From Candidatus Aegiribacteria sp. (GTDB lineage: Bacteria; Fermentibacterota; Fermentibacteria; Fermentibacterales; Fermentibacteraceae), in assembly GCA_030634715.1 (NCBI GenBank), contig DAOWAG010000061.1, forward strand, positions 1-6,978: DNA of 6,978 bases, in the 5' to 3' direction. The position numbers and the translations under genes were made by a program. Under the pieces are notes generated by a model that had not been told where the DNA came from, ran no database searches, and saw only the letters and a program-made list of their open reading frames with translations. Positions 1 through 6,692 of this stretch are shown here, one piece after another (the stretch's first letter is position 1; each line of letters opens with the position of its first letter).

Positions 1-243
1 AGTCTGTATTCCACTCTTGAGCCCTGTCTCATGTGCGCTGGACTCGCTGTGATTTCACGCATACCCTTCATTATCTACGGTGCATGGGACAAACGATTCG
101 GAGCGTTGGGATCTGTTACGAATATCCTTGAGATGCAGAATCTTAATCACTATCCTGATGTAAAGGGAGGATGCCTTGCGGACAGGTCATCCCAGCTTCT
201 AAAAGATTTCTTCCGCCAGGGTCGAACCATTGAAAGGGAATAA
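1..243 (+). CDS. tadA: tRNA-specific adenosine deaminase TadA (C-terminal part, 5' end outside window)
   Basis: TadA deaminates adenosine to inosine at the wobble position of tRNA (A34 of tRNA-Arg-ACG), a cytosolic and usually essential step in decoding. The open frame runs from base 1 to TAA at 241-243, giving 80 residues of what is normally a protein of about 150-170. The visible part begins in the second zinc-binding motif, TLEPCLMCAG, whose PCxxC cysteines hold the catalytic zinc. It continues with the family's IIYGAWDKRFGALGS stretch and ends with LADRSSQLLKDFFRQ, which matches the usual TadA C-terminal helix. The first motif (HAE) lies upstream of the window. The first in-frame ATG inside the window (31-33) encodes the Met within the zinc motif and is not a start. 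The gene shares one base with the following metallophosphoesterase gene (TAATG), so the two are probably co-transcribed. The family assignment is very secure and nothing looks damaged. Confidence 0.95.
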   Translation, partial: SLYSTLEPCLMCAGLAVISRIPFIIYGAWDKRFGALGSVTNILEMQNLNHYPDVKGGCLADRSSQLLKDFFRQGRTIERE

Positions 244-1829
244 TGACAGTATTACTGATTCTTCTCGCTTCTTTTCCTGTGAGGATCGCGGTTTTTGGAG
301 ACAGAACCGGTTCTCCCGACGATGTCGAATTTGAAATAGCAATTAACGCGATCGTGGAAATGTCTCCTGATATCGTACTTTCAGTTGGTGATTTCGTTGA
401 AGGAAACGGAGATGTTGAGACCGCACGCGAGGACTGGGACAATATTCTCCCCATTCTGGAAAGACTAACCTTGCGATTCCCATTTGTTTACACTCCCGGA
501 AACAATGATATATGGAACGATCAGACCGAGAATTACTGGAGGGAATACACGAGTACCGAACCATACCGGACCGAAGAGATATACGGAATTACTTTTGTCG
601 TATGGGACACATCAAGAGATGACCATCTGTCGATGGATGATCTGGACACCATAAAAAGTCTCATGGAGGAGATTGATACAGACAACCCCTGGATACTTGT
701 AACTCACAAACCTTTCTGGTTCATGTCCTATGAGGATTCAGCTGTTGTGAGTGATTTTAAGAAGCTCATGACGGAATCAGGACCTCTGGCGGTAGTGGGT
801 GGACATATTCACCGCTTTGCCGCCGATCGCGAGGATGGTGTTCTTTACATATCAGCAGGACCTTCCGGTAGCGCGATTTGGGAGCCGGATCCGGAGCATG
901 GCAGATTTACACAGTTCGGCTGGATGACGATCTGGCCTGATTCGGCAGCCTATGCCGTAGTTGATGCAAGAGGGATTTATTCGGAGACCATAAATACAGG
1001 CGAAGAAATGAATCTGTTCTACCTCTACAGGAATGAAATGTTTGCAGGAAGACAGCTTGAGATGGAACTGGAATCTGCGGTTCTCACATTACGCCCGGTA
1101 GAAGACCGAACAAGAACAGTCAGGTTGAGCATAGATGTGGGGAACTGGAACCTGCATCCTGACACTCTTGAGATAGAACTCATGGATGATCCTATTGAGC
1201 TCCATTTCACTCAATCCCCCGCAGGCAGTCCTTACCCGTCACCGGTCATAGCAGTAGACATGGAGTATGGTTCTCGAAACAGGGAATTGTCATTTGAGTA
1301 TCACTGGCCTGTCCTTCGCACAGCAAATGCGTTCATTACGGAACCCGTTCTTGATGGAACAGCATCTCCGGGTGAATACAGAGGGATTCTTCAAACGAAT
1401 TTCGCCAATCCTGAGGGACAACCCTCCAACCTGCCTGAAACAGGATTCATAGTCGCGAATGATACTGAAAATCTGTTTATTTGTACGGAAATGCAGGTAA
1501 GTTCGTCCGAGAGCGAAGATTACGCAGGATTCATCTTCAGTTCGGGAGATTCCTTCTACTGGCTCAGAGTCTGGCGCGACGGTACGACAGAAGCTCTTAT
1601 CATTCCCCCTGAGGGAGAATGGGAGGATTGGGAAGAGGGCTATTCAATTGTAATCGAGACAGATGGTTCCGATTGGTGCTTAGAAGCTGCCTTTGACATT
1701 TCGCTGCTTGATCCCGAAGAGGATTTTGTTGGTCTGCATCTGTACCGAGTAGTGGACGACGATTATGCAACATGGGTCTATCCAATTGAGTTCGATGCCT
1801 CAACAATGGGCAGAATCTGGCTCGAGTAG
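243..1829 (+). CDS. Calcineurin-like metallophosphoesterase with C-terminal CBM9-like domain, probably exported
   Basis: This 528-residue protein has the ordered motifs of a binuclear metal phosphoesterase in its first ~200 residues: FGDRTG (D20), SVGDFVEG (G49-D50), PGNND (N87, D89), VTHKPFW (H155) and VGGHIH (H188, H190). The first motif has Asp-Arg-Thr where many relatives have Asp-x-His, a variant I have seen in related exported enzymes. Residues ~255-360 look beta-rich and are not recognised. Residues ~365-528 resemble a CBM9/DOMON-like sandwich: PVLDGTASPGEY opening, DTENLFICTEM, then alternating strands, ending MGRIWLE. Such tails in exported proteins often bind sugars or anchor the protein. 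The N-terminus (residues 3-12) is hydrophobic but has no basic n-region and runs straight into the first catalytic strand, so export is likely but unproven. The start is firm: an in-frame stop lies 12 bases upstream, AAAGGGA precedes the ATG, and the ATG overlaps the tadA stop, which suggests translational coupling. The substrate cannot be read from the sequence. Confidence 0.85.
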   Translation: MTVLLILLASFPVRIAVFGDRTGSPDDVEFEIAINAIVEMSPDIVLSVGDFVEGNGDVETAREDWDNILPILERLTLRFPFVYTPGNNDIWNDQTENYWREYTSTEPYRTEEIYGITFVVWDTSRDDHLSMDDLDTIKSLMEEIDTDNPWILVTHKPFWFMSYEDSAVVSDFKKLMTESGPLAVVGGHIHRFAADREDGVLYISAGPSGSAIWEPDPEHGRFTQFGWMTIWPDSAAYAVVDARGIYSETINTGEEMNLFYLYRNEMFAGRQLEMELESAVLTLRPVEDRTRTVRLSIDVGNWNLHPDTLEIELMDDPIELHFTQSPAGSPYPSPVIAVDMEYGSRNRELSFEYHWPVLRTANAFITEPVLDGTASPGEYRGILQTNFANPEGQPSNLPETGFIVANDTENLFICTEMQVSSSESEDYAGFIFSSGDSFYWLRVWRDGTTEALIIPPEGEWEDWEEGYSIVIETDGSDWCLEAAFDISLLDPEEDFVGLHLYRVVDDDYATWVYPIEFDASTMGRIWLE

Positions 1830-1836
1830 AGAAGAT

Positions 1837-1898
1837 CCGGGGACATGCAGGCTCTGCTGCGTGTCCCCCATAAACCTGGCTCTGCTGCGTGTCCCCGG
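1837..1898. repeat. REP-like palindromic repeat element between convergent genes
   Basis: Two identical 19-base direct repeats, GGCTCTGCTGCGTGTCCCC, lie at 1850-1868 and 1878-1896, 28 bases apart. Upstream, GGGGACATGCAG (1839-1850) is complementary to the CTGCGTGTCCCC end of copy 1 (1857-1868), giving a 12-base-pair hairpin with one G-U pair and a 6-base loop. The same arm, extended to 1837, can instead pair over 14 bases with copy 2 (1885-1898). AAACC (1872-1876) and GGTTT (1897-1901) also flank copy 2 as an inverted pair. The layout, short GC-rich palindromes in a gap between convergent genes, fits a REP or MITE-like element. It may also act as a bidirectional terminator or mRNA 3' stabiliser, but neither strand has the T-run of a canonical intrinsic terminator right after the short stem. 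Confidence 0.7.
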
Positions 1899-1916
1899 TT
1901 TAGAAATGTTTAGATG

Positions 1917-4898
1917 TTAGGCCCGGCTCCCAAGGTGTTTTCTGAAGATTTTCGAGAGTCTGTCATCATCCTCGCTCGCACCGAACAGCCAGAGCATTTC
2001 CACTTCATTCTTTTTATCATGCGAGGAGAAAACAGTAAGGTGACAACCATGTTCCGCATAGTCCTCTGAGAAGAGAAGACCCTTCTTCAGAGAGTATGCC
2101 TCGACAAAGCCCTCTTCCGGTGTCTCCGCCCTGGCCCAGCCACCGACACATGACCATGATCCAGCGTGCTTCCTTCCCTGTCGAAGGAGCGGTTCGTTCT
2201 GATATGAGAGCACCGCATTCTCATGTTCTCCTCCCGGAGAGAGGAAACCACGGACATCGAATTCTCCGCCAAGATAGGCTTCATGAAGAGCTTCCGGACA
2301 GAATGTGGTTCGGATAAGCGGTACGCCGGGAAGCATAGATACTCGCCAGGTCAGTAATAATGAGCCGTATCTCTTGTGATCTATTGTCCAGCTGAGTTCC
2401 CAGCCATGTTCCGTCAGACCATCTGTTTCAAGCTCGAACTTGCTCCATTCAGGCTTAAGCGTATCGAGTCTGAAGGGTTTCTCTCCGGAAGCGTTTACCC
2501 TGGGAATGATTCCTCCGAACCATGGTTTCTCCCAGGCGAAGTCCGAAGGCCCGGGATGGGAAGACATGAGGAATTCAACATCGTCCAGTTTAAGGCTGAA
2601 TACATGACCGAATTCCGTCGGGTCGATCAGAGCCTTCATCCTTCCGTTACTAAGAGTAAGGATTCCATCGTCCTCCGTAAGTTCAATGGACTTTTCTGCC
2701 TCCGGAATAATCTTCACAGGATAGATAATCTCCCTCTCCGCTAAAACCAGTCCTACGTCATGGAAGCCATGGCCGGTTATTTCCGCGGAGATGGAAGTTC
2801 CTTTGAGGACCGGTCCCTCAGAGAGTACTTTACCGTCGAGAGTAATTGCAGCTTTACGCTTTCCCAGCAGGTGGTGCGATAGCTGTACTTCCGCTCCATC
2901 CCGCATGACAGGAGTAATATTGTGCTTGAAAAAACCGAATCGCTTCTCCGTTTCTCCAAGTTCCCAGCCGAGGGATTGAGCTCCCCTGAACAGGCAGTCA
3001 AAATCACCATCCAGAACAAGCATCTTGAATACAGGTGATTCAATTGCGTCTCCAGGTTCAATAACGATTTCAGGTGTTTCAGGTTTATTGTAATGAATTC
3101 CGGACCAACCCGCGAAGTAAACCATCATCGATCTGTTCTCTCCGGAAATAGCGAACCATGGAGCACCGAGATCATCAACTTTCCTTGGTAGATCTTCTTC
3201 ATAGTCGGGTATCTGATTGTATATCCTTCTGCCGGTGTAGATACCATTTTTAAAGGGTATAGCATCGCATTGTGACTCGAAAAGATGTCCCCCGCCCCAG
3301 GTCGTCATGAATTTGATCTTCTGGATAGAATCTGTTCCATTACTGACCGAATTACCCGCTGCGATGAATCCTGCATGGTCAAGCCGGAACCAGCATTCAT
3401 GTTCCATTTCCGGCCTGGTTGGCCAGACGGTGCTTGCATGAATAACATTCCCGTCAAGCTTGAAATCGTACTGCTGATGAGGAAGGTCGGAATTCCAGTA
3501 AGGCGGACCAGCGTAAAGTCTGAATCCTCCCAGTCTGGATGGTCTGTCATCCATGCTGCGTCCCCAGATGGCCGCCCAGGCTCCGGTTCTGGCAACCTCA
3601 ACAGAAATATCTCTACCGATAATTACTGCTGATTTTCTTGTGATCCTCGATTCAGGAATGCCTGTAAACGGACCGCAAACAAGTATGAGTATTTCCTCGG
3701 CTCCACATTGATCGAACAGCTTGAATCTGATCGCCAGTTCGTGCACTCCGCCGGACAGCTCAGGGAGAGGAATTCTTATCCTCTGAAAGATGCTTTCCTC
3801 AAGAACGAACTTCTTCTCCTGGAATTTTTCACCGTTCAATGAAGTCAGTACTGTCACGGAATCAGCGTCAGCAAGTATCTTGAGGTCGAGTTCAAGTTCA
3901 CTCTGATCCTGCCGGATCCGCCTCACAGGAGGAGAAAGCAGCGATACAGGTTCTTCAGCTCTTATCCCGAGCCCTATCTCAAGGGAGTTCTCTCCTGGAA
4001 TGACCGCTGATACTCTGGGTGATCGATCCCTCTCCGGTACCGGTACTGCTACCGGCTCATGAACGACGAAAAAGCCTGAAGTCGCTTCATCCAGCGTAAC
4101 CGATGAAGGAGCTGAAAGATATTCATGGGATTTCATATCAATGTTGAAAGGCAGGGAATCCCCTGCTAGAGTTATGCCGATTTCTCTGCCGAAGAAGATC
4201 TTTCCCTCTTCCCGCTCGATAGAAGCGATCAGACCGGGAGCGTTTATCCCGGACAGAATTCTTCCCCGTCTGTCAAATACAGCTTCAAAGAATCTATCTT
4301 TGATCACGAATCGATATTTGAAAATTTCCCTGCCTGAAACTGTTCGCTGTTCATCCAGTTCTCCTTCCAGCTCTCTCTCGAAAACATCGTACCATGATTC
4401 ACCGTCAAGGAACTCCCTGAACTCCGGTCTTCCTATCATGAAAGGCATGTAATTCTGCATGTAGACCATGGTGTCAGGCACCCAGAAGAAGCCAGTCTTT
4501 TTGTAAAGGGGCATAGCCTTGAGATTGGCAGGCCATGTATGAAGGTCAATTCTGTAGTAGCCCTTCTCTGCAGTTCTCTCCACAGCGTCTAGAAGGAGTC
4601 GTTTGCCAATCTTCTTTCCGTGCAGATCCGGGACGACATTTACAAGAGCGACGTATGCAGCGTCCGGTTCCCCACCATATGGTGTTGTGCGGCAGAAACC
4701 TACCACACGGTCTCCTTCGAGGGCAAGCACTGTAAAGAGCTTACCGGATGACTGTTCTTCCATTTCCACGCTCTCAGCCGTAAACTCAGAAGCACCCAGG
4801 AATCCAGGAGGCCAGCCTTCCCTGCTCTCAGCCCACATGGTTGCTACGGTCTGCGCATGATGGCTCTCATATATTTCAAGGATTATATTTTTTTTCAT
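1917..4898 (-). CDS. Giant GNAT-family acetyltransferase fused to a long beta-rich C-terminal region
   Basis: The 993-residue product begins with a GNAT N-acetyltransferase domain (about residues 5-150). Its acetyl-CoA motif A is visible as VNVVPDLHGKKIGKRLLLDA (H93-G94-K95-K96-I97-G98), followed by LHTWPANLKAMPLYKKTGFF (119-138), the usual C-terminal strand-helix. Free-standing GNAT enzymes are 140-200 residues, so about 840 residues are extra. Residues ~155-300 contain a small linker domain. Residues ~295-415 look like an Ig-like sandwich (PPVRRI, LTSLNGEKFQEKKF, GVHELAIRFKL). Residues ~440-640 are rich in Trp, Tyr and Gly (ARTGAWAAIWGR, GPPYWNSDLPH, VYFAGWSGIHY). Residues ~745-975 (LTLSNGRMKALIDP, then DFAWEKPWFGGIIPR) recall the galactose-mutarotase/glycosidase super-sandwich. 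No signal peptide or membrane span is seen, so it is probably cytosolic. The ATG follows GAAAGAGAA at a 5-base spacing. The acetyl acceptor is unknown; a sugar-containing substrate is only an inference. Confidence 0.85.
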   Translation of the reverse strand: MKKNIILEIYESHHAQTVATMWAESREGWPPGFLGASEFTAESVEMEEQSSGKLFTVLALEGDRVVGFCRTTPYGGEPDAAYVALVNVVPDLHGKKIGKRLLLDAVERTAEKGYYRIDLHTWPANLKAMPLYKKTGFFWVPDTMVYMQNYMPFMIGRPEFREFLDGESWYDVFERELEGELDEQRTVSGREIFKYRFVIKDRFFEAVFDRRGRILSGINAPGLIASIEREEGKIFFGREIGITLAGDSLPFNIDMKSHEYLSAPSSVTLDEATSGFFVVHEPVAVPVPERDRSPRVSAVIPGENSLEIGLGIRAEEPVSLLSPPVRRIRQDQSELELDLKILADADSVTVLTSLNGEKFQEKKFVLEESIFQRIRIPLPELSGGVHELAIRFKLFDQCGAEEILILVCGPFTGIPESRITRKSAVIIGRDISVEVARTGAWAAIWGRSMDDRPSRLGGFRLYAGPPYWNSDLPHQQYDFKLDGNVIHASTVWPTRPEMEHECWFRLDHAGFIAAGNSVSNGTDSIQKIKFMTTWGGGHLFESQCDAIPFKNGIYTGRRIYNQIPDYEEDLPRKVDDLGAPWFAISGENRSMMVYFAGWSGIHYNKPETPEIVIEPGDAIESPVFKMLVLDGDFDCLFRGAQSLGWELGETEKRFGFFKHNITPVMRDGAEVQLSHHLLGKRKAAITLDGKVLSEGPVLKGTSISAEITGHGFHDVGLVLAEREIIYPVKIIPEAEKSIELTEDDGILTLSNGRMKALIDPTEFGHVFSLKLDDVEFLMSSHPGPSDFAWEKPWFGGIIPRVNASGEKPFRLDTLKPEWSKFELETDGLTEHGWELSWTIDHKRYGSLLLTWRVSMLPGVPLIRTTFCPEALHEAYLGGEFDVRGFLSPGGEHENAVLSYQNEPLLRQGRKHAGSWSCVGGWARAETPEEGFVEAYSLKKGLLFSEDYAEHGCHLTVFSSHDKKNEVEMLWLFGASEDDDRLSKIFRKHLGSRA

Positions 4899-4939
4899 AA
4901 CAGTTCTCTTTCATAACATCAGTGAATATTTGCACTGCA

Positions 4940-4945
4940 ATTATA
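4940..4945 (-). promoter_or_regulatory. Candidate -10 box for the GNAT-fusion gene
   Basis: Read on the minus strand, this is a perfect TATAAT, 41 bases before the ATG, in the AT-rich 124-base gap between the two minus-strand genes. The -35 position (about 4963-4968 at 17-base spacing) reads ACATCC on the minus strand, a poor match to TTGACA. It suggests the GNAT gene has its own promoter rather than depending on read-through from the PRPP synthetase gene. Confidence 0.4.
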
Positions 4946-5022
4946 TATCTGATTAATGATCCGGATGTACCCGTATTATTGATGAAGTGAAGATCAGTAG
5001 ATCTGTGTGCCCTGTATACACA

Positions 5023-6063
5023 TTATTTTCCCAGGAAAAGTGAACTCAGGCTTCGACCTTCATGAATTCGCTTGATGGCTTCAGCGAAGACTCTGGCAAC
5101 GGACACGGTTTCAATCTTCTTCAGCGGACCGTTCACAACTTTCTCGGCAGTATCTGTGTCGAATTCAACGGTATCTGTGACGAAGAGTTTTGTCAGACAG
5201 CTGTCTTCTATCCGCTTGACTGCATTTCCTGAAAGAATCCCGTGTGTGACGAATGCGTATACATCCTCCGCACCGCGTTCAACCACTATCTCAGCGCACA
5301 TGACAAGACTTTTTCCGGAAAGCGTTTCATCATCGTTCATGATGACGGTTCTGCCAGTTAGATCATCAGCGCCCTCAACGGTTCTTACATGAGGAGTTTC
5401 GCTATCGTCAATCCTCATTTTCTTTACATATCCCGTTACTATATCGGGAGTACCGCCTGCTTCCCTGATAGCTCTTGCAGCGTGCATCGCAAGAAAATCG
5501 TTATTCATGATGCTCCCGGAGTCCGGAGCGACAAACGCCAGTTTCTCTGTACCAAACGACAGTATTTTATCCAGAAATACACCGTCCGCATGAAGCTGAT
5601 CCACCGGGATATTACTGAATCCCTGACTCTGAGGGCAGTGCAGGGTCATGGTGAGAACCCTGTCAGCCTGAACTGATTCAAGCAGGTCAAACAGCATCTT
5701 CGCGGATATAGGTATTCTTGGTTTATCCTTTTTGTCGCTTCTTGCGTAAGGGAAATAGGGAGTGACAGCCGTTATTCTGCCAGCGCTGTCTTTCAGAGCA
5801 TAGATCATCTGAAGTAATTCGATGATATCACCTGATATTTTGCCGAAAGACACATCTCGATCCTGGAAGATCGACCTTTCACCGGACTGAATAATGAAAA
5901 CATCCTTTTCCCGAACGGATTCACCGGTGAAATTTACCATAAGATTGCCATTGGAGAACTGGACGAATTCAACCGGTTCGGGTTCTATTCCAAGTATTTC
6001 ACAGATCCGGATTCCAAGCGATTGACTTGATCTGCCGCAGCAGATAGCAATGTTTCCGAACAT
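5023..6063 (-). CDS. prs: Divergent ribose-phosphate pyrophosphokinase (PRPP synthetase family)
   Basis: The family transfers pyrophosphate from ATP to ribose 5-phosphate, making PRPP for nucleotide, His, Trp and NAD synthesis in the cytosol. The two-domain phosphoribosyltransferase-like fold is recognisable along all 346 residues (usual length ~310-320): REKDVFIIQSGE (51-62), ELLQMIYALK, TPYFPYARSDKKD (101-113), IPISAKML, LHCPQSQGF (141-149), IPVDQL, YVKKMR (212-217, flexible catalytic loop), the PRPP-loop motif NDDETLSGKS (243-252) and THGILSGNAVKRI (273-285). Several normally conserved positions are changed: RQD reads RSD (108-110), the DLH metal motif reads TLH (140-142), PDxGG reads PDSGS (180-184), and the ribose-phosphate loop DDxxDTxGT reads DDETLSGKS. 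It may be an active but divergent enzyme, a paralogue with regulatory function, or one with a changed substrate. The start is firm, with GGAGGGG five bases before the ATG. The gene is divergent from the B12-subunit gene. Confidence 0.85.
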   Translation of the reverse strand: MFGNIAICCGRSSQSLGIRICEILGIEPEPVEFVQFSNGNLMVNFTGESVREKDVFIIQSGERSIFQDRDVSFGKISGDIIELLQMIYALKDSAGRITAVTPYFPYARSDKKDKPRIPISAKMLFDLLESVQADRVLTMTLHCPQSQGFSNIPVDQLHADGVFLDKILSFGTEKLAFVAPDSGSIMNNDFLAMHAARAIREAGGTPDIVTGYVKKMRIDDSETPHVRTVEGADDLTGRTVIMNDDETLSGKSLVMCAEIVVERGAEDVYAFVTHGILSGNAVKRIEDSCLTKLFVTDTVEFDTDTAEKVVNGPLKKIETVSVARVFAEAIKRIHEGRSLSSLFLGK

Positions 6064-6068
6064 TCAGA

Positions 6069-6075
6069 CCCCTCC
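6069..6075 (-). promoter_or_regulatory. Strong ribosome binding site for the PRPP synthetase gene
   Basis: The minus strand reads GGAGGGG, followed by five bases and the ATG at 6063-6061. This near-ideal Shine-Dalgarno sequence fixes the start. Confidence 0.8.
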
Positions 6076-6099
6076 ATTCTCAAATAATAGAGAATAAAA

Positions 6100-6105
6100 A
6101 GTATA
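6100..6105 (-). promoter_or_regulatory. Candidate -10 box for the PRPP synthetase gene
   Basis: The minus strand reads TATACT (5 of 6 matches to TATAAT), followed by an AT-rich stretch, 36 bases before the ATG. This would give a leader of about 30 bases that includes the strong ribosome binding site. No convincing -35 is found at 16-18 bases spacing (GGTACT at 17). A short inverted repeat, CAGTA-CCA-TACTG at 6122-6134, lies where the -35 would be. Confidence 0.3.
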
Positions 6106-6167
6106 CACCGGCTTTCATCAACAGTACCATACTGCTGGTCATAAACACAACCTCCAGGCCATGATTA

Positions 6168-6196
6168 TGCACAGGAAATAGAGATGGTTATATTAT
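6168..6196 (+). promoter_or_regulatory. Candidate sigma-70-type promoter for the methylmalonyl-CoA mutase small subunit operon
   Basis: TGCACA (6168-6173, 4 of 6 matches to TTGACA) and TATTAT (6191-6196, 5 of 6 matches to TATAAT) are separated by exactly 17 bases. This would leave a leader of about 85 bases before the start at 6288. Within that leader ATTGAGA (6201-6207) and TCTCAAT (6238-6244) can pair around a 30-base loop. No cobalamin-riboswitch signature was recognised in it. Confidence 0.35.
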
Positions 6197-6277
6197 GCCG
6201 ATTGAGAGAGCTTTCGGGAAGTGCTGAAGTGAAGGTTTCTCAATTGAATATTCAGGATTGCATAAATACTAAATGCC

Positions 6278-6282
6278 GGAGG
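6278..6282 (+). promoter_or_regulatory. Ribosome binding site that decides the start of the B12-binding subunit
   Basis: GGAGG followed by a five-base spacer and ATG at 6288. The earlier in-frame ATG at 6273 has no such site upstream (only AT-rich sequence) and would place GGAGG inside the coding region. The later start is therefore preferred. Confidence 0.75.
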
Positions 6283-6287
6283 CGATT

Positions 6288-6686
6288 ATGGATCGCAGAA
6301 TACGTATTCTGATAGGGAAACCAGGTCTTGATGGACATGATAGAGGAGCAAAATACATCGCGAGGGCATTACGTGATGCCGGCATGGAAGTTATCTACAC
6401 CGGAATTCGCCAGACACCGGAAGCGATAGCTAACGCAGCCATTCAGGAAGACGTGGATTTTGTCGGCCTGTCTCTGCTGTCAGGCGCTCATAACTATCTG
6501 TTCCCTGAAGTAGCCAGACTTCTCAAGGAAAAGGGAGCTGCTGATATCATCCTTTTTGGAGGGGGAGTTATCCCTGAGGAGGATATCCCGGTTCTGAAGA
6601 AGGCTGGATTCAAAGCTGTATTTACCCCTGGCGCTTCTGCGACTGAAGTTATTGACTTTATTCAGAACGAATTTCAGTCAGGGTAA
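6288..6686 (+). CDS. Methylmalonyl-CoA mutase, stand-alone B12-binding (small/C-terminal) subunit
   Basis: This 132-residue protein is the cobalamin-binding domain of methylmalonyl-CoA mutase as a separate subunit. In many bacteria the same domain is the C-terminal part of a ~700-residue chain. With a large TIM-barrel subunit it interconverts (R)-methylmalonyl-CoA and succinyl-CoA, in propionate production or degradation. The B12 signature is complete: [12 protein letters not shown] carries DxHxxG, with H17 as the lower axial cobalt ligand. It is followed by [10 protein letters not shown] (59-68, nucleotide-tail pocket) and [19 protein letters not shown] (89-107), then FTPGAS near the end. 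The length is normal for the isolated domain. The start at 6288 is chosen for its GGAGG; starting at 6273 would add MPEAI. The meaB gene begins six bases after the stop, so the two form an operon. No large subunit is in the window. A close paralogue for another acyl-CoA mutase (for example ethylmalonyl- or isobutyryl-CoA) cannot be excluded from this domain alone. Confidence 0.93.
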   Translation: MDRRIRILIGKPGLDGHDRGAKYIARALRDAGMEVIYTGIRQTPEAIANAAIQEDVDFVGLSLLSGAHNYLFPEVARLLKEKGAADIILFGGGVIPEEDIPVLKKAGFKAVFTPGASATEVIDFIQNEFQSG

Positions 6687-6692
6687 TTTTCA

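Noticed and set aside
31..243. Complete 70-residue gene starting at ATG 31
   Set aside because: The frame is open to base 1 and the residues before this Met are the conserved TLEPC of TadA, so this is an internal Met of a gene cut by the window edge.
1831..1916. CRISPR array or tandem-repeat minisatellite between the convergent genes
   Set aside because: There are only two direct copies 28 bases apart with a 9-base spacer, and the arm upstream is inverted, so it fits a palindromic REP-like element and not a CRISPR array.
2376..2744. 122-codon open frame on the plus strand inside the GNAT-fusion gene
   Set aside because: It lies antisense to a continuous, motif-bearing 993-residue gene, has no recognisable domain and no ribosome binding site that I can see. 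It is a shadow, as are the frames at 3285-3632, 3305-3601 and 4141-4452.
4983..5022. Intrinsic terminator after the PRPP synthetase gene
   Set aside because: Only very short inverted pairs (for example AGATC-AGTA-GATCT and GTGT/ACAC) are present, with no GC-rich stem followed by a T-run on the minus strand.
5072..5392. 106-codon plus-strand open frame opposite the PRPP synthetase gene
   Set aside because: Its Ser/Thr-rich, low-complexity product is typical of an antisense shadow of a real gene. The minus-strand frame carries all the family motifs.
6197..6287. Cobalamin riboswitch in the leader of the B12-subunit gene
   Set aside because: The gene context makes it attractive, but the leader is short (~90 bases; the riboswitch is ~200) and no B12-box sequence (GCCACTG-like) was found.
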